Positions 44,139 through 53,832 of a DNA stretch of 64,000 bases are shown here, one piece after another; the first letter of the stretch is position 1, and each line of letters begins with the position of its first letter. The DNA comes from Clostridium sp. UBA4108. Its GTDB lineage: Bacteria > Bacillota > Clostridia > Clostridiales > Clostridiaceae. Where the stretch lies: contig DFXM01000039.1 in the NCBI GenBank assembly GCA_002381695.1, forward strand, positions 102,121 through 166,120, read 5' to 3'. A model generated the notes under the pieces. That model was not told the DNA's origin. It saw only the letters and a program-made list of their open reading frames with translations, and searched no databases. The translations under genes were made by a program, and so were the position numbers.

Positions 44139-45974
44139 TTGATAAATACTTTAACTTTTATAGGGTTTCTATTAATATTTCTAAGATTAACTTCAATGAT
44201 GTTAGCAGCACCAGTATTTTTCCCAGCTGGAACACCTAATACAATGAAGGTGGGAGTTTCAGCAGTTATAGCTATGATATTATCTCCAGTAATATCTGTT
44301 GAGAATTTACCAGAAATAACATCATTCATAGGATTGATACCATTGATTTCTAAGGAAATAATTTTAGGATTATGCCTCGGATATATAGTAAGTTTAATTT
44401 TTGGTGTGGTACAAATGGCAGGTCAAATGCTAGATTTCTCTATGGGATTTTCAATGATGACTATGTTTGATCCTATGGCGGGAGAAACCCTATCTATCAT
44501 GGGAAGATTATTTTATTGGATATGTGCAATAGTGTTTTTATTAGTAGATGGACATCTTCTATTGATTAAAGCTATTATTGAAAGCTTTAAAGTAGTTCCA
44601 ATTGGAACCTTTATATTATCTCAGAATCATATTAGTTACATAATCCATATTATATTTAAATTTTTTACTATAGGACTTAAAATTGCTATTCCTATAATGT
44701 TAGTAATTCTAATAATAGAAATAGTAATTGGGTTAGTGGCCAGAGTTATGCCACAACTTAACGCTATGATACTTTCTATGCCAATAAAAATATTTGTTGG
44801 ATTATTAACTTTTATTATAACTATACCTATAATAATAGAAGCAATAGTAGCAAATTTTGATAATTTGGCAGATATCTTTGATGGATTTTTAAATATGGCT
44901 CCTATGATTATTATCTTCGCTTCCAGTGATAGTGGAGATAAGACTGAGGAGGCTACACCTAAAAAGAAGCAAGATGCGAAGAAAAAAGGACAAGTAGCTA
45001 AGAGTAAAGAATTAAATTCTGCATTAACCTTAGGTGTGTCTGCATTAGCATTAATAGGATTAAGTGAATATATAACAGATAACCTTAGAGAGGTTATGGC
45101 AACTTATTTGTCATCTTATCCTAATTTCGTAATAAATGGTGAAAGCTTTATAGGAATTATAATAAATGTACTAATTAAAATTGCAATGATATTTTTACCA
45201 ATAGCACTACCAATTATGCTGATGGGAATCATAGGAAATTTTGCTCAAACAGGCAGAGTTAATACTATGGAACCCCTCAAACCTAAATTGAGCAAACTTA
45301 ATCCAATAAATGGATTTAAAAGAATGTTTTCTATTAGGGCGGTAGTGGATTTAATTAAAAATCTATTAATTGTAAGTGTAGTAGGTTATATAGGTTATGT
45401 GTTTATAAGAGATAATTATTTCTCTATACTAGAGCTAGGCAACTATAGAACTGAGATGATTTTAGTACAATTATCAAGTTTCATTAATAAGATTTTAAAA
45501 AAGGTTGCACTAGTGCTTTTAATTGTTGGTATAGGGGATTTTGCATATCAAAAATATCAACATAAAAAAGATTTAAAGATGACTAAGCAGGAAATTAAAG
45601 AAGAGTTTAAACAACAAGAGGGAGATCCTCAGATAAAGGGAAAGATTAGACAGAAACAAAGAGAGATGTCAATGAAGAGAATGATGCAAGCAGTTCCAGA
45701 TGCTACAGTGGTTATTACTAACCCAACTCATCTTGCCATAGCAATAAAATATGAAAAAGATAGTGGGAAAGCTCCCATGGTTGTAGCAAAGGGAAGTGAC
45801 CATATGGCACTTAAAATAAAAGAGATAGCTATAGATAATAAGGTTCCAGTCATAGAGAATAAACCGCTGGCGAGACTTATGTATAGTCAGGTGGAACTAG
45901 ATGAAGAAATTCCTTATGATATGTATCAAGCTGTAGCTGAGATTTTAGTGCTAGTATTAAAATTAAAGAAATAA
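44139..45974 (+). CDS. fliR/flhB: FliR-FlhB fusion protein
   Basis: One 611-aa frame covers two export components. Residues 1 to ~260 are FliR (FLLIFLRLTSMMLAAPVFFPAG, QMLDFSMGFSMMTMFDP). From ~262 the sequence is FlhB: SSDSGDKTEEATPKKKQDAKKKGQVAKSKEL, four membrane helices and the autocleavage NPTH motif at residues 528-531 (TNPTHLAIAIKY). Such fusions are known in clostridia. It likely starts with TTG at 44139 after GGTGGGA. FlhB cleavage at NPTH switches export from rod/hook to filament substrates. Confidence 0.93.
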   Translation: MINTLTFIGFLLIFLRLTSMMLAAPVFFPAGTPNTMKVGVSAVIAMILSPVISVENLPEITSFIGLIPLISKEIILGLCLGYIVSLIFGVVQMAGQMLDFSMGFSMMTMFDPMAGETLSIMGRLFYWICAIVFLLVDGHLLLIKAIIESFKVVPIGTFILSQNHISYIIHIIFKFFTIGLKIAIPIMLVILIIEIVIGLVARVMPQLNAMILSMPIKIFVGLLTFIITIPIIIEAIVANFDNLADIFDGFLNMAPMIIIFASSDSGDKTEEATPKKKQDAKKKGQVAKSKELNSALTLGVSALALIGLSEYITDNLREVMATYLSSYPNFVINGESFIGIIINVLIKIAMIFLPIALPIMLMGIIGNFAQTGRVNTMEPLKPKLSKLNPINGFKRMFSIRAVVDLIKNLLIVSVVGYIGYVFIRDNYFSILELGNYRTEMILVQLSSFINKILKKVALVLLIVGIGDFAYQKYQHKKDLKMTKQEIKEEFKQQEGDPQIKGKIRQKQREMSMKRMMQAVPDATVVITNPTHLAIAIKYEKDSGKAPMVVAKGSDHMALKIKEIAIDNKVPVIENKPLARLMYSQVELDEEIPYDMYQAVAEILVLVLKLKK

Positions 45975-45993
45975 CATATAAAGGATGGTAAAT

Positions 45994-48057
45994 GTGTGGA
46001 AAAATAAAAAATTCAACATGAAAAATAACTTAGATATAGTAGTAGCCTTTGGAGTAATTCTTATTGTACTTATGATAATTATTCCACTACCAACATGGCT
46101 ATTAGATTTTTGTTTTGCTATAAATATATCCATATCTGTGGTTATTATGCTAATAACTATGTTTACCACCAGTGTATTACAGTTATCTGTATTTCCAACA
46201 TTACTATTGGTTACAACGCTGTTTAGATTAGCATTAAATGCATCCTCAACTAGGCTGATTTTAGGTCAAGCTGATGCAGGAAAAATCATAGAAGCTTTCG
46301 GAGAGTTCGTAATAGGTGGAGACTACTTTGTAGGAATTATAATGTTTTTAATAATTGTAATTATTCAATTTATGGTTATTACCAACGGAGCTGGCAGAGT
46401 TTCTGAGGTTTCTGCAAGATTTACTCTTGATGCTATGCCAGGAAAGCAAATGAGTATAGATGCAGACTTAAATGCTGGTATGATAACGGAAGAAGATGCA
46501 AGAGAAAGAAGAAAAAATCTTCAAAGGGAAGCAGATTTTTATGGATCCATGGATGGAGCATCTAAGTTTGTTAAGGGAGATGCTATAGCAGGTATTATAA
46601 TTACTATAATAAATATACTAGGTGGAATTATAATCGGAGTCTTAGTGAAAAAGATGGAGATAGGTGACGCTGCTGCTATATATACTAAACTGACCATAGG
46701 AGATGGTTTGGTTAGCCAAATACCAGCATTACTTATATCTACATCATCAGGTATACTGGTAACTCGTTCGGGCAGTGATGAAAACTTCGGTACTCAGGTA
46801 ACTTCGCAGCTTAGCGCATTTCCAGTGGTTATTGCTATTGCTTCAGTAGTGTTATTTATTTTAGGGATTATTCCTGGAATGCCAACAGGTATATTTTTAA
46901 TTTTATCAGCGGCTACGGGATATAGTTCATATTTACTATTTAAGGATGAAAAAACTAAGGCTGAAAATGAGATAGCTATACAGGAGAAAGAAATTGTAGA
47001 AATTGAAAGTAAAGAACCAGAGAATGTAATGAATCTAATTGCTGTGGAACCTCTAGAAATAGAAATAGGTTATGGATTAATACCAATGGCAGATGAAGCT
47101 TCAGGAGGAGACTTACTTCAGAGAATATCTTCAGTAAGACGGCAATGTGCCATTGAAATGGGAATAGTTGTACAACCTATAAGAATTAGAGATAATTTAC
47201 AGCTGAAGACTAATGAATATGCTATTAAAATCAGAGGTACTGTAATAGCAAGGGCAGAGGTTATGCCAAATATGTTCTTATGTATGGATGGTTCAGGTGA
47301 GGAGGTTACACTACCAGGTATAAAAACCATAGAACCAACCTTTGGAATAGAGGCTCTTTGGATTAATAAAGACCAAAGAGAGGAAGCAGAAATAAAAGGC
47401 TTTACAGTAGTAGATCCTACTACAGTTATGGTAACTCATCTTACAGAGACTATAAAAGCAAGCTGTCATAAATTATTAGGTAGACAGGAAACAAAGTTAA
47501 TTATAGATTCAGTGAAGGAAAAATATAGTGCAGTAGTTGAAGAGTTAATTCCTGATCTAATGACTATAGGAGAGATTCAAAAGGTTTTACAAAATTTATT
47601 AAAGGAAAAAGTATCTATAAAAGACATGGTAACTATCTTGGAGTGTTTAGCAGATAACTCAAGAAATACTAAGGATTTAGAAATATTAACTGAATATGTT
47701 AGACATGCACTCAGTAGGAATATTTGTAATAATTTAATAGATGAAGATGGAAGAATTGTAGTTATGACCTTATCTCAAGATATAGAAAACTTAATTGCAT
47801 CTAATATTCAAAAATCCATGCAGGGATCATTCCCAGCGCTTAATCCAGATATTACCACGGAAATATTTAATAATATAAAGGCTCAAATGGATGCTACCTA
47901 TTTCTCTAATAATATTCCTGTAGTATTAGTTTCACCGAGGATTAGACCAGCTTTTAGAAAACTTATAGAAATGGTGTTTCCTAATATCAACGTATTATCT
48001 TTAAATGAGATACCTAATGATATAGAGATAAGAACTGAAGGAGTTGTATCTATATAA
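45994..48057 (+). CDS. flhA: FlhA, export gate protein
   Basis: FlhA (687 aa from the chosen start) is the nonameric export gate. It has eight membrane helices, the FHIPEP-family signature RLALNASSTRLILGQADAGKIIEAFGEF and the cytoplasmic-loop segment AGRVSEVSARFTLDAMPGKQMSIDADLNAG. A large cytoplasmic domain follows (GYGLIPMAD onward). AAGGA at 45981-45985 overlaps an ATG at 45985 but is well spaced from GTG 45994, so I prefer the latter. It overlaps flhF by one base. Confidence 0.94.
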   Translation: MWKNKKFNMKNNLDIVVAFGVILIVLMIIIPLPTWLLDFCFAINISISVVIMLITMFTTSVLQLSVFPTLLLVTTLFRLALNASSTRLILGQADAGKIIEAFGEFVIGGDYFVGIIMFLIIVIIQFMVITNGAGRVSEVSARFTLDAMPGKQMSIDADLNAGMITEEDARERRKNLQREADFYGSMDGASKFVKGDAIAGIIITIINILGGIIIGVLVKKMEIGDAAAIYTKLTIGDGLVSQIPALLISTSSGILVTRSGSDENFGTQVTSQLSAFPVVIAIASVVLFILGIIPGMPTGIFLILSAATGYSSYLLFKDEKTKAENEIAIQEKEIVEIESKEPENVMNLIAVEPLEIEIGYGLIPMADEASGGDLLQRISSVRRQCAIEMGIVVQPIRIRDNLQLKTNEYAIKIRGTVIARAEVMPNMFLCMDGSGEEVTLPGIKTIEPTFGIEALWINKDQREEAEIKGFTVVDPTTVMVTHLTETIKASCHKLLGRQETKLIIDSVKEKYSAVVEELIPDLMTIGEIQKVLQNLLKEKVSIKDMVTILECLADNSRNTKDLEILTEYVRHALSRNICNNLIDEDGRIVVMTLSQDIENLIASNIQKSMQGSFPALNPDITTEIFNNIKAQMDATYFSNNIPVVLVSPRIRPAFRKLIEMVFPNINVLSLNEIPNDIEIRTEGVVSI

Positions 48058-49178
48058 TGATTATTAAAAGATATGTGGCTTCTACTATGAAGGAGGCACT
48101 AAATAAAATAGGGGAAGATTTAGGTAGAGATGCTGTAATAATAAGCCAAAGAACGATTAAAAAACCAGGATTTAAGGGTTGGTTTGCTAGTAAAGTGGTG
48201 GAGGTTACAGCAGCAGTTGAATCAACAAATATTAGTACTAGAGAAGAAGTAGATAATATAGTAGAGCCAAAATATTCTGTAGATAGAGAATTAAAAAAAG
48301 AAGTAGAGGATATGAAAGAGCTTTTAAGTAATATCATTAATGAAAATAAAAATTCACATAAAGCAAACAACTCTTCAGATGAAATAAAGGACACTATAAA
48401 TGATCAGAAAGATAAAGTGGATATATTGAAGTTTTTATTAGACTTAGATATTGAGCAAGAAATTGCTGAGAAAATTCTTAATAATATTCCAGAGAATTTA
48501 ACTCTTAGAAATAATAAAGAAGAAATTATAGAATATCTTAAAGAAGTTCTAGGTGAAATAGTTAAGGTCAAGTATGAAGAAATGAAAGGAACTGTAGCTC
48601 TAATCGGACCCACAGGGGTAGGGAAAACTACCACCATAGCAAAAATTGCAGGAAACCTTGCCCTTGTACATAAGAAAAAAGTAGGACTTATAACTGTTGA
48701 TACCTACAGAATTGGAGCAGTTGAGCAGTTACGAACTTATGCAGATATAATGAACATACCTTTTAAAGTAGTATTTTCCTTAAATGAGATGGAAGATGCT
48801 ATAAAATCCATGGATGGCTGTGATGTAATACTTGTAGATACTACAGGAAGAAGCAGCAAAAACACTATGCAGCTATCAGAATTGCGAGCCTTTTTAAATA
48901 AAGCTAAGGCCGACTCTACATATTTAGTAGTCAGTGCCACTACAAAAAATAAAGATATAGACATTATAGTACAAGGATTCTCATTTATAGAGTATAATAA
49001 CATTATAATAACTAAATTGGATGAAACGTGTACATATGGTTCAATAGTAAATATATGTTATAAAGCAAAGGCACCAATAGGATTTTTTACCACAGGACAA
49101 AATGTACCTGATGATATAAAAGTGTATGAACTAGAGGAAATCACATCATTAATAATGGGAGAGAAAAATCTATGTTAG
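48057..49178 (+). CDS. flhF: FlhF, SRP-type GTPase for flagellar placement
   Basis: FlhF (373 aa) helps place and initiate flagella. The C-terminal NG domain has the G1 loop GPTGVGKT at residues 184-191, GLITVDTYRIGAVEQLRTYADIM, the DTTGRSS G3 region and TKLDET G4. The N-terminal B domain is divergent (IKRYVASTMKEALNKIGEDLGRDAVIISQR), as usual. It overlaps both flhA and flhG, indicating coupled translation. Confidence 0.93.
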   Translation: MIIKRYVASTMKEALNKIGEDLGRDAVIISQRTIKKPGFKGWFASKVVEVTAAVESTNISTREEVDNIVEPKYSVDRELKKEVEDMKELLSNIINENKNSHKANNSSDEIKDTINDQKDKVDILKFLLDLDIEQEIAEKILNNIPENLTLRNNKEEIIEYLKEVLGEIVKVKYEEMKGTVALIGPTGVGKTTTIAKIAGNLALVHKKKVGLITVDTYRIGAVEQLRTYADIMNIPFKVVFSLNEMEDAIKSMDGCDVILVDTTGRSSKNTMQLSELRAFLNKAKADSTYLVVSATTKNKDIDIIVQGFSFIEYNNIIITKLDETCTYGSIVNICYKAKAPIGFFTTGQNVPDDIKVYELEEITSLIMGEKNLC

Positions 49179-50041
49179 ATCAAGCGAGTAAGTTAAGGCA
49201 AATGGCTATTGATAGTGATTTTAATAGAAATCTAAATCTTAATAATACTAGAGTATTTACTATTACTTCAGGAAAAGGTGGAGTTGGTAAAAGTAATATA
49301 GTAGTTAATTTAGCAATATCCTTAAGAAAACTTGGGAAAAAGGTATTGATTTTAGATGCTGATTTAGGAATGGGAAATGATGATGTGCTTCTTGGAACAA
49401 TACCTAAACATAATATTTTTGATGCTATATTTTCTGGGAAGGATATAGAGGAGATTATGATAGAAGGTCCTCTAGGAATTAAGTTAGTTTCAGGTGGTTC
49501 TGCTCTTTCTAAGATCGATGACCTAACAGAAGTTCAAAGACAGATATTTTTAAAGAAGTTGGAAAATATTAAAGGTTTTGATTATATCTTAATTGATACT
49601 GGTGCTGGAGTTAATAGAACGGTAATGGCTTTTATAGCATGTAGCGATGAATTAATTATTGTGACGACTCCAGAACCCACAGCACTGACCGATGGATATA
49701 GTTTATTAAAAACTGTTAACCATTATAATATTAAAAAATCCGCCAAAGTTATTATTAATAAGGTTCTTGATAAACATGAGGGAACTAATACCTTTAATAA
49801 ATTTGATAATGCTGCACAGAAATTTTTAGGAATTAGACTAAATTTTTTAGGGGAAGTTTCGGAAGATAGAAAGCTTGTTCAAGCGGTTAGAATGCAAAAG
49901 CCAGTTTCTATAGCTTTTCCAAGTAGTGAAAGTTCAAAGGATATAGATAGAATTGCTAAAAACTTAGATGGAGTAAGCTATAGAACTTCAGGAGAAGGAA
50001 TGCAATCACTATTTAAAAAAATATTTAACATTTTTTCATAG
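49172..50041 (+). CDS. flhG: FlhG, MinD-like flagellar number regulator
   Basis: This 289-aa ParA/MinD ATPase (also called YlxH or FleN) has the deviant Walker A GKGGVGKS at residues 34-41, LILDADLGMGNDDVLLG and YILIDTGAGVNRTVM. The N-terminal DQASKLRQMA segment is the conserved FlhF-activating motif of FlhG. It limits flagellar number and stimulates FlhF GTPase activity. Confidence 0.92.
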   Translation: MLDQASKLRQMAIDSDFNRNLNLNNTRVFTITSGKGGVGKSNIVVNLAISLRKLGKKVLILDADLGMGNDDVLLGTIPKHNIFDAIFSGKDIEEIMIEGPLGIKLVSGGSALSKIDDLTEVQRQIFLKKLENIKGFDYILIDTGAGVNRTVMAFIACSDELIIVTTPEPTALTDGYSLLKTVNHYNIKKSAKVIINKVLDKHEGTNTFNKFDNAAQKFLGIRLNFLGEVSEDRKLVQAVRMQKPVSIAFPSSESSKDIDRIAKNLDGVSYRTSGEGMQSLFKKIFNIFS

Positions 50042-50050
50042 GGGGATAAT

Positions 50051-50701
50051 ATGGGAAGTATTACTTTAGAAGTGAATAAAAAAGTAGAAATAATTTTTGA
50101 AGATAATAATATGGGAAGATCTATGGTACAAGAGGTTAGGGAAAAATATTTTTCTATTGCTATTCCAGTGAGTCGTGGTGTTTACTATCCCTTAAATAAG
50201 GGAGATGTCATTAGGGTAAATTATAATGACGGAAAGGGCAATATATACGGATTTACTTCTGAGGTTATAGGAAGAAAGTTTGACATGATTCCTTTAATTA
50301 TGGTTAACAATCCTAGCGAAGTTAAGAAAATTCAGAGAAGAAACTTTGTAAGGGTTGATCACTTAGTTGAGATTAATTATATACCACTAGATGAATATCC
50401 AAAGAATGACATTAGAGAAATTAATGACATAGATTTTAAAAAGGGATATTCTTTAGACATAAGTGGTGGTGGAATGAGGATTAAGGTTTTAGAAGAGCTG
50501 CAATTAAACCAATTTCTTTTAATATGTGCACCCATAGGAGATGAAGATATTTTATCACTATGTAGAATAATTAGAAAAGAAAAGAGTGAAGATAAAAGTT
50601 TTATTTATGGCGTTAGCTTTGATGAAATAGATATAAGAGTTAGAGAAAAATTAATTCAGTTTATTTTTAGGAGCATGAGAAAAAACATTAAAGTAAAATA
50701 G
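50051..50701 (+). CDS. YcgR-like PilZ c-di-GMP receptor
   Basis: This 216-aa protein has an N-terminal YcgR-type domain (about 1-90) and a PilZ domain. The c-di-GMP-binding residues are intact: the RxxxR motif at R97-R101 in RRNFVRV and the later DISGGGMRI. Proteins of this type bind c-di-GMP and brake the motor or stator. The gene sits between flhG and sigD, so it is made with the motor parts it likely controls. Confidence 0.87.
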   Translation: MGSITLEVNKKVEIIFEDNNMGRSMVQEVREKYFSIAIPVSRGVYYPLNKGDVIRVNYNDGKGNIYGFTSEVIGRKFDMIPLIMVNNPSEVKKIQRRNFVRVDHLVEINYIPLDEYPKNDIREINDIDFKKGYSLDISGGGMRIKVLEELQLNQFLLICAPIGDEDILSLCRIIRKEKSEDKSFIYGVSFDEIDIRVREKLIQFIFRSMRKNIKVK

Positions 50702-50712
50702 GAGGGTTAACT

Positions 50713-51441
50713 ATGTCTATAGCTTATAATGTAGATGTGCGAGAAGAAATTGTGAAAAAGTATATACCATTAGTTAAGTATATTGCATCTAAAATTATTA
50801 TTGGTAAGACGAAGTATGTAGAGTATGAAGATTTAATAAGCTATGGAATGATAGGGCTTATGGATGCCATAAATAAGTTTGATGAAAGCAAGGGAATGAA
50901 ATTTTCTAGTTATGCATCTATAAGAATAAGAGGGGCTATAATTGATGAAATCCGTAAAAATAGTCCCATATCTAAAAGGTCTATGGACAAGCTTAATAGA
51001 TATAACGAGGCTGTTGAAACTTTACAGGGTAAGCTATTAAGAAGTCCAGATAGCTTAGAAATAGCTAGTGAACTAAATATCTCTTTAAAGGAGTTAGGAG
51101 AAGTTGAAAACTATGTCAACTATATTTCCATAGTATCATTAGAGACCTTATTATTTAATGATGAAGATGAAGTATTGTTGCTAAATTCTATTGAGGATGT
51201 TAATAGTCCAAGCCCGCAAAATACATTAGAAGAAAAAGAAATGTATGATTATCTATATAAGGGATTAGAGTCTTTGAGAGAAAAGGATAAGATAATTTTG
51301 AATCTTTATTATTATGAAGGTCTTACTCTTAAGCAAATAGGAGAGGTGCTTCAGGTATCAGAATCGAGAGTTTGTCAATTACATAGTAAGGCAATTTTAA
51401 ATTTAAAAAATGAAATTAAAAAGCTGAAATATGATATATAA
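50713..51441 (+). CDS. sigD: SigD (FliA), flagellar sigma-28 factor
   Basis: Sigma factor D (242 aa) directs the late-class promoters seen at 8194, 9233 and 28531. Region 2 reads EYEDLISYGMIGLMDAINKFDESKGMKFSSYASIRIRGAIIDEIRK. Region 4 contains LTLKQIGEVLQVSESRVCQLHSKAI. AGGAGGG precedes the ATG. As in Bacillus, it is encoded near the end of the early operon, so late genes wait for its synthesis. Confidence 0.95.
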   Translation: MSIAYNVDVREEIVKKYIPLVKYIASKIIIGKTKYVEYEDLISYGMIGLMDAINKFDESKGMKFSSYASIRIRGAIIDEIRKNSPISKRSMDKLNRYNEAVETLQGKLLRSPDSLEIASELNISLKELGEVENYVNYISIVSLETLLFNDEDEVLLLNSIEDVNSPSPQNTLEEKEMYDYLYKGLESLREKDKIILNLYYYEGLTLKQIGEVLQVSESRVCQLHSKAILNLKNEIKKLKYDI

Positions 51442-51461
51442 ATAGAAGAATAGGTGAAATG

Positions 51462-51944
51462 ATGTATATTTTATTAATAATCATAGGATTTACCTTGATT
51501 TTACTAAATATTAGAGCCATTATGAAGGAAAAAAATAAAAAAATAGATTTTAGTCATAGTATGAACATGGCTGAAGAAAGTACTGGAGAAGTAGACTTAA
51601 AAATACTAGAAGCGAGAAGTGAGTTTGCAAAAACCATTACGGAGTTACAAAGAGAAATAGAAGAATTGAAAGAGAGTATTCATTATAAGGACTTAGATGA
51701 AAAAAGAGAATTAACTATGACTTCAAATAAGGAAGATGAAGTCGTATTGCCTATAAATAAAGATGAGAAAGAGGAAGAGAGTTTAGTACAAAGAAACCCC
51801 ATTTCAGCAGTAGAAAGTAATAGTGGTAAGGTGGAAAAAATTAAAACCCTATTAAATGATGGTCATACTGAAGAGGAGGTTGCAAGAGAATTAAATATTG
51901 GGAAGGGTGAGGTGCTATTAATAAGAGAATTATACAAAATATAA
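51462..51944 (+). CDS. membrane-anchored HTH-tail protein, positional analogue of SwrB
   Basis: This 160-aa protein has one N-terminal membrane helix (YILLIIIGFTLILLNIRAIM) and a Glu/Lys-rich coiled-coil linker. A C-terminal helix-turn-helix-like tail (KIKTLLNDGHTEEEVARELNIGKGEVLLIREL) follows. It lies directly after sigD, where Bacillus has SwrB. Relationship to SwrB is positional only. Two ATGs occur in tandem; 51462 is better spaced from AGGTGA (51452-51457). Confidence 0.75.
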   Translation: MYILLIIIGFTLILLNIRAIMKEKNKKIDFSHSMNMAEESTGEVDLKILEARSEFAKTITELQREIEELKESIHYKDLDEKRELTMTSNKEDEVVLPINKDEKEEESLVQRNPISAVESNSGKVEKIKTLLNDGHTEEEVARELNIGKGEVLLIRELYKI

Positions 51945-52144
51945 ATAGATACATCGATATATTTAGTGATAGAAAACTTTTGTTTGGAATAGGAATAGGA
52001 ATTTTAATAGCTGTAGTATTCACCTTTGCTGGTAAGTTAAATTATGAACTTAGTGATGGACAAATAGAAATAAAGGCTAGACAATTAGGAATGGAATACC
52101 CAAAGGATATAAAAATAAATATAAAGGATGGGGATAAAAAGTGA
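51917..52144 (+). CDS. small single-span membrane protein with apparent AUU start
   Basis: An open frame of 75 codons encodes NKRIIQNINRYIDIFSDRKL, a membrane helix (LLFGIGIGILIAVVFTFAG) and a charged tail ending IKDGDKK. Its stop shares the GTGA overlap with the next gene's GTG, a strong sign that it is translated. There is no ATG, GTG or TTG at its expected start. ATT at 51917 lies 3 bases after GAGGTG, and substituting M would give MNKRI, like a normal start. A later TTG (51980) would cut into the membrane helix. Confidence 0.55.
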   Translation: MNKRIIQNINRYIDIFSDRKLLFGIGIGILIAVVFTFAGKLNYELSDGQIEIKARQLGMEYPKDIKINIKDGDKK

Positions 52145-52923
52145 TAAGAGGAATGTATAGTGCAGCATCAGGACTTATTACTAGCGAAGCAAAGCAAAAT
52201 GTAATAATGAACAATATGGCAAATGTAAATACAAATGGTTATAAATCTGAAATCATATCTTTAAAAAGCTTTGATGAAGTATATATATCTAATAGAGATA
52301 AAATTTCTGGAGGAAAAAATGTTAAAAATACCATTGGTTCAATAAGTAATGGGGTAGAACTCAATAAAAGAGTTACTAACTTCTCTCAAGGTTTATTAAA
52401 TCAGACAGGACTATCTACAGATTTTGGTATACAGGGAGATGGATTCTTTACAGTACAAAGAGTAGAAGGTAATACAACGAAAAACTATTACACTAGAGAT
52501 GGTCATTTTGCTGTAGACAATGGTGGATACTTAGTAACCGCTAGTGGGGATAGAGTAATTGGTAATAATGGACAGCCTATTTCCATCGGTAATGGAGAAA
52601 TGTCTTGCAATAGTAATGGAGAGATTTTTGTTAATGGAGAATATAAAGGTACTCTAAGAGTAGTAGATTTTCCTCGAGATGATAATAGTGAGTATGTAAA
52701 TTTAACTAAAGCTGGATTTAATCTTTATGAGGGAAATAACCCCACACAAGCTACAGGAACTTTTATCCAACATAAATATTTAGAGGGTTCTAATGTAAAA
52801 ACTATTGAAGAAATGTCTGATATGATGACGGTAATGAGAAATTTTGAAAGTAATACTAAGGTTTTAAAAATATTAGATGAAACCTTAGGTAAGGCAGTAA
52901 ATGAAATAGGAAATGTAAAATAG
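52141..52923 (+). CDS. flgF: FlgF/FlhO-type rod protein
   Basis: This 260-aa rod/hook-family protein starts GTG with IRGMYSAASGLITSEAKQNVIMNNMANVNTNGYKS. That matches FlhO, the Bacillus counterpart of FlgF, more than FlgG. The central DFGIQGDGFFTVQR and the end TVMRNFESNTKVLKILDETLGKAVNEIG are typical. Together with the next gene it forms the distal rod. Its GTG start overlaps the stop of the preceding small gene. Confidence 0.8.
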   Translation: MIRGMYSAASGLITSEAKQNVIMNNMANVNTNGYKSEIISLKSFDEVYISNRDKISGGKNVKNTIGSISNGVELNKRVTNFSQGLLNQTGLSTDFGIQGDGFFTVQRVEGNTTKNYYTRDGHFAVDNGGYLVTASGDRVIGNNGQPISIGNGEMSCNSNGEIFVNGEYKGTLRVVDFPRDDNSEYVNLTKAGFNLYEGNNPTQATGTFIQHKYLEGSNVKTIEEMSDMMTVMRNFESNTKVLKILDETLGKAVNEIGNVK

Positions 52924-52934
52924 GAGGATAAGTT

Positions 52935-53717
52935 ATGTACACTCTTTTATATACAAATAGAAGTGCTATGGTAGCACAACAGGACAAGTTAGACGTGATT
53001 TCAAATAACCTAGCTAATATAACTACAGTGGGGTATAAGAAAATGGATACCTCCTTCACAGATTTATATTCTCGTTCACTAGATAGATTAGGATATCCAG
53101 TGTCTGATGGAGCAAAAAACTTATTCACTGGAACAGGGGTAAAAAGCACTGAAGATAAGAGACAATTTACACAAGGAAGCTTAAGTAATACAGAAGTCAC
53201 TACGGATTTAGCTATTGATGGAGAAGGATTATTTAAAGTATATAGAGCTGATAATACAGCTGCATATACTAGAAATGGAAGCTTTAAGGTTGATGGTTCA
53301 GGAATGTTAGTAGATAATAATGGACATAAAGTATCTGTCGTAGATAATAATGGAAACGAGGTAGATTACTCAAGGGGAGAATTTAATCTTAGAGATGGAT
53401 TTACTATGGATAAAGATGGTGGCATATATGTAGAGGCAGATGGTAAAGATCAAAAAATTGGAAGTATTAAAACATATACAGCAGTTGGAGATGCAAGTTT
53501 TATATCTGTAGGAGAAAGTTTATTTATACCTAAAGATGGAGTAAATGTATTTGAAACTACAGGAAGAAATATACTTCAAGGACATTTAGAAAACTCTAAT
53601 GTAGATTCAGGTGTAGAGATGACGAATATGATTATAACTCAAAGAGCCTTTCAGCTAAATTCATCAGCATTAAAGACAGCTGATGATATGTGGGGAATGA
53701 TAAATAATTTAAGGTAA
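52935..53717 (+). CDS. flgG: FlgG/FlhP-type distal rod protein
   Basis: This 260-aa protein has the rod motif QQDKLDVISNNLANITTVGYKKMDTSFTDLY, close to Bacillus FlhP, and TDLAIDGEGLFKVYR. The C-terminus is VDSGVEMTNMIITQRAFQLNSSALKTADDMWGMINNLR. It lies 11 bases after the flgF-like gene and is the last gene of the flagellar locus, followed by a strong terminator. Confidence 0.85.
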   Translation: MYTLLYTNRSAMVAQQDKLDVISNNLANITTVGYKKMDTSFTDLYSRSLDRLGYPVSDGAKNLFTGTGVKSTEDKRQFTQGSLSNTEVTTDLAIDGEGLFKVYRADNTAAYTRNGSFKVDGSGMLVDNNGHKVSVVDNNGNEVDYSRGEFNLRDGFTMDKDGGIYVEADGKDQKIGSIKTYTAVGDASFISVGESLFIPKDGVNVFETTGRNILQGHLENSNVDSGVEMTNMIITQRAFQLNSSALKTADDMWGMINNLR

Positions 53718-53730
53718 AATATGTAATGAT

Positions 53731-53775
53731 CCCTGGGGTAGTTCCATAAAATGGAACTACTCCAGGGGTTTTATT
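53731..53775 (+). terminator. strong terminator at the end of the flagellar locus
   Basis: CCCTGGGGTAGTTCCA (53731-53746) and TGGAACTACTCCAGGG (53752-53767) form a 16-base stem with one mismatch-type pair and a 5-base loop, followed by GTTTTATT. This is the clear end of the motility operon before the membrane-protein gene at 53833. Confidence 0.92.
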
Positions 53776-53832
53776 CTAAAGATAATATAGCTCTCATATA
53801 ATATATAGAGAATAAAATCATGGAGGTTTTTT

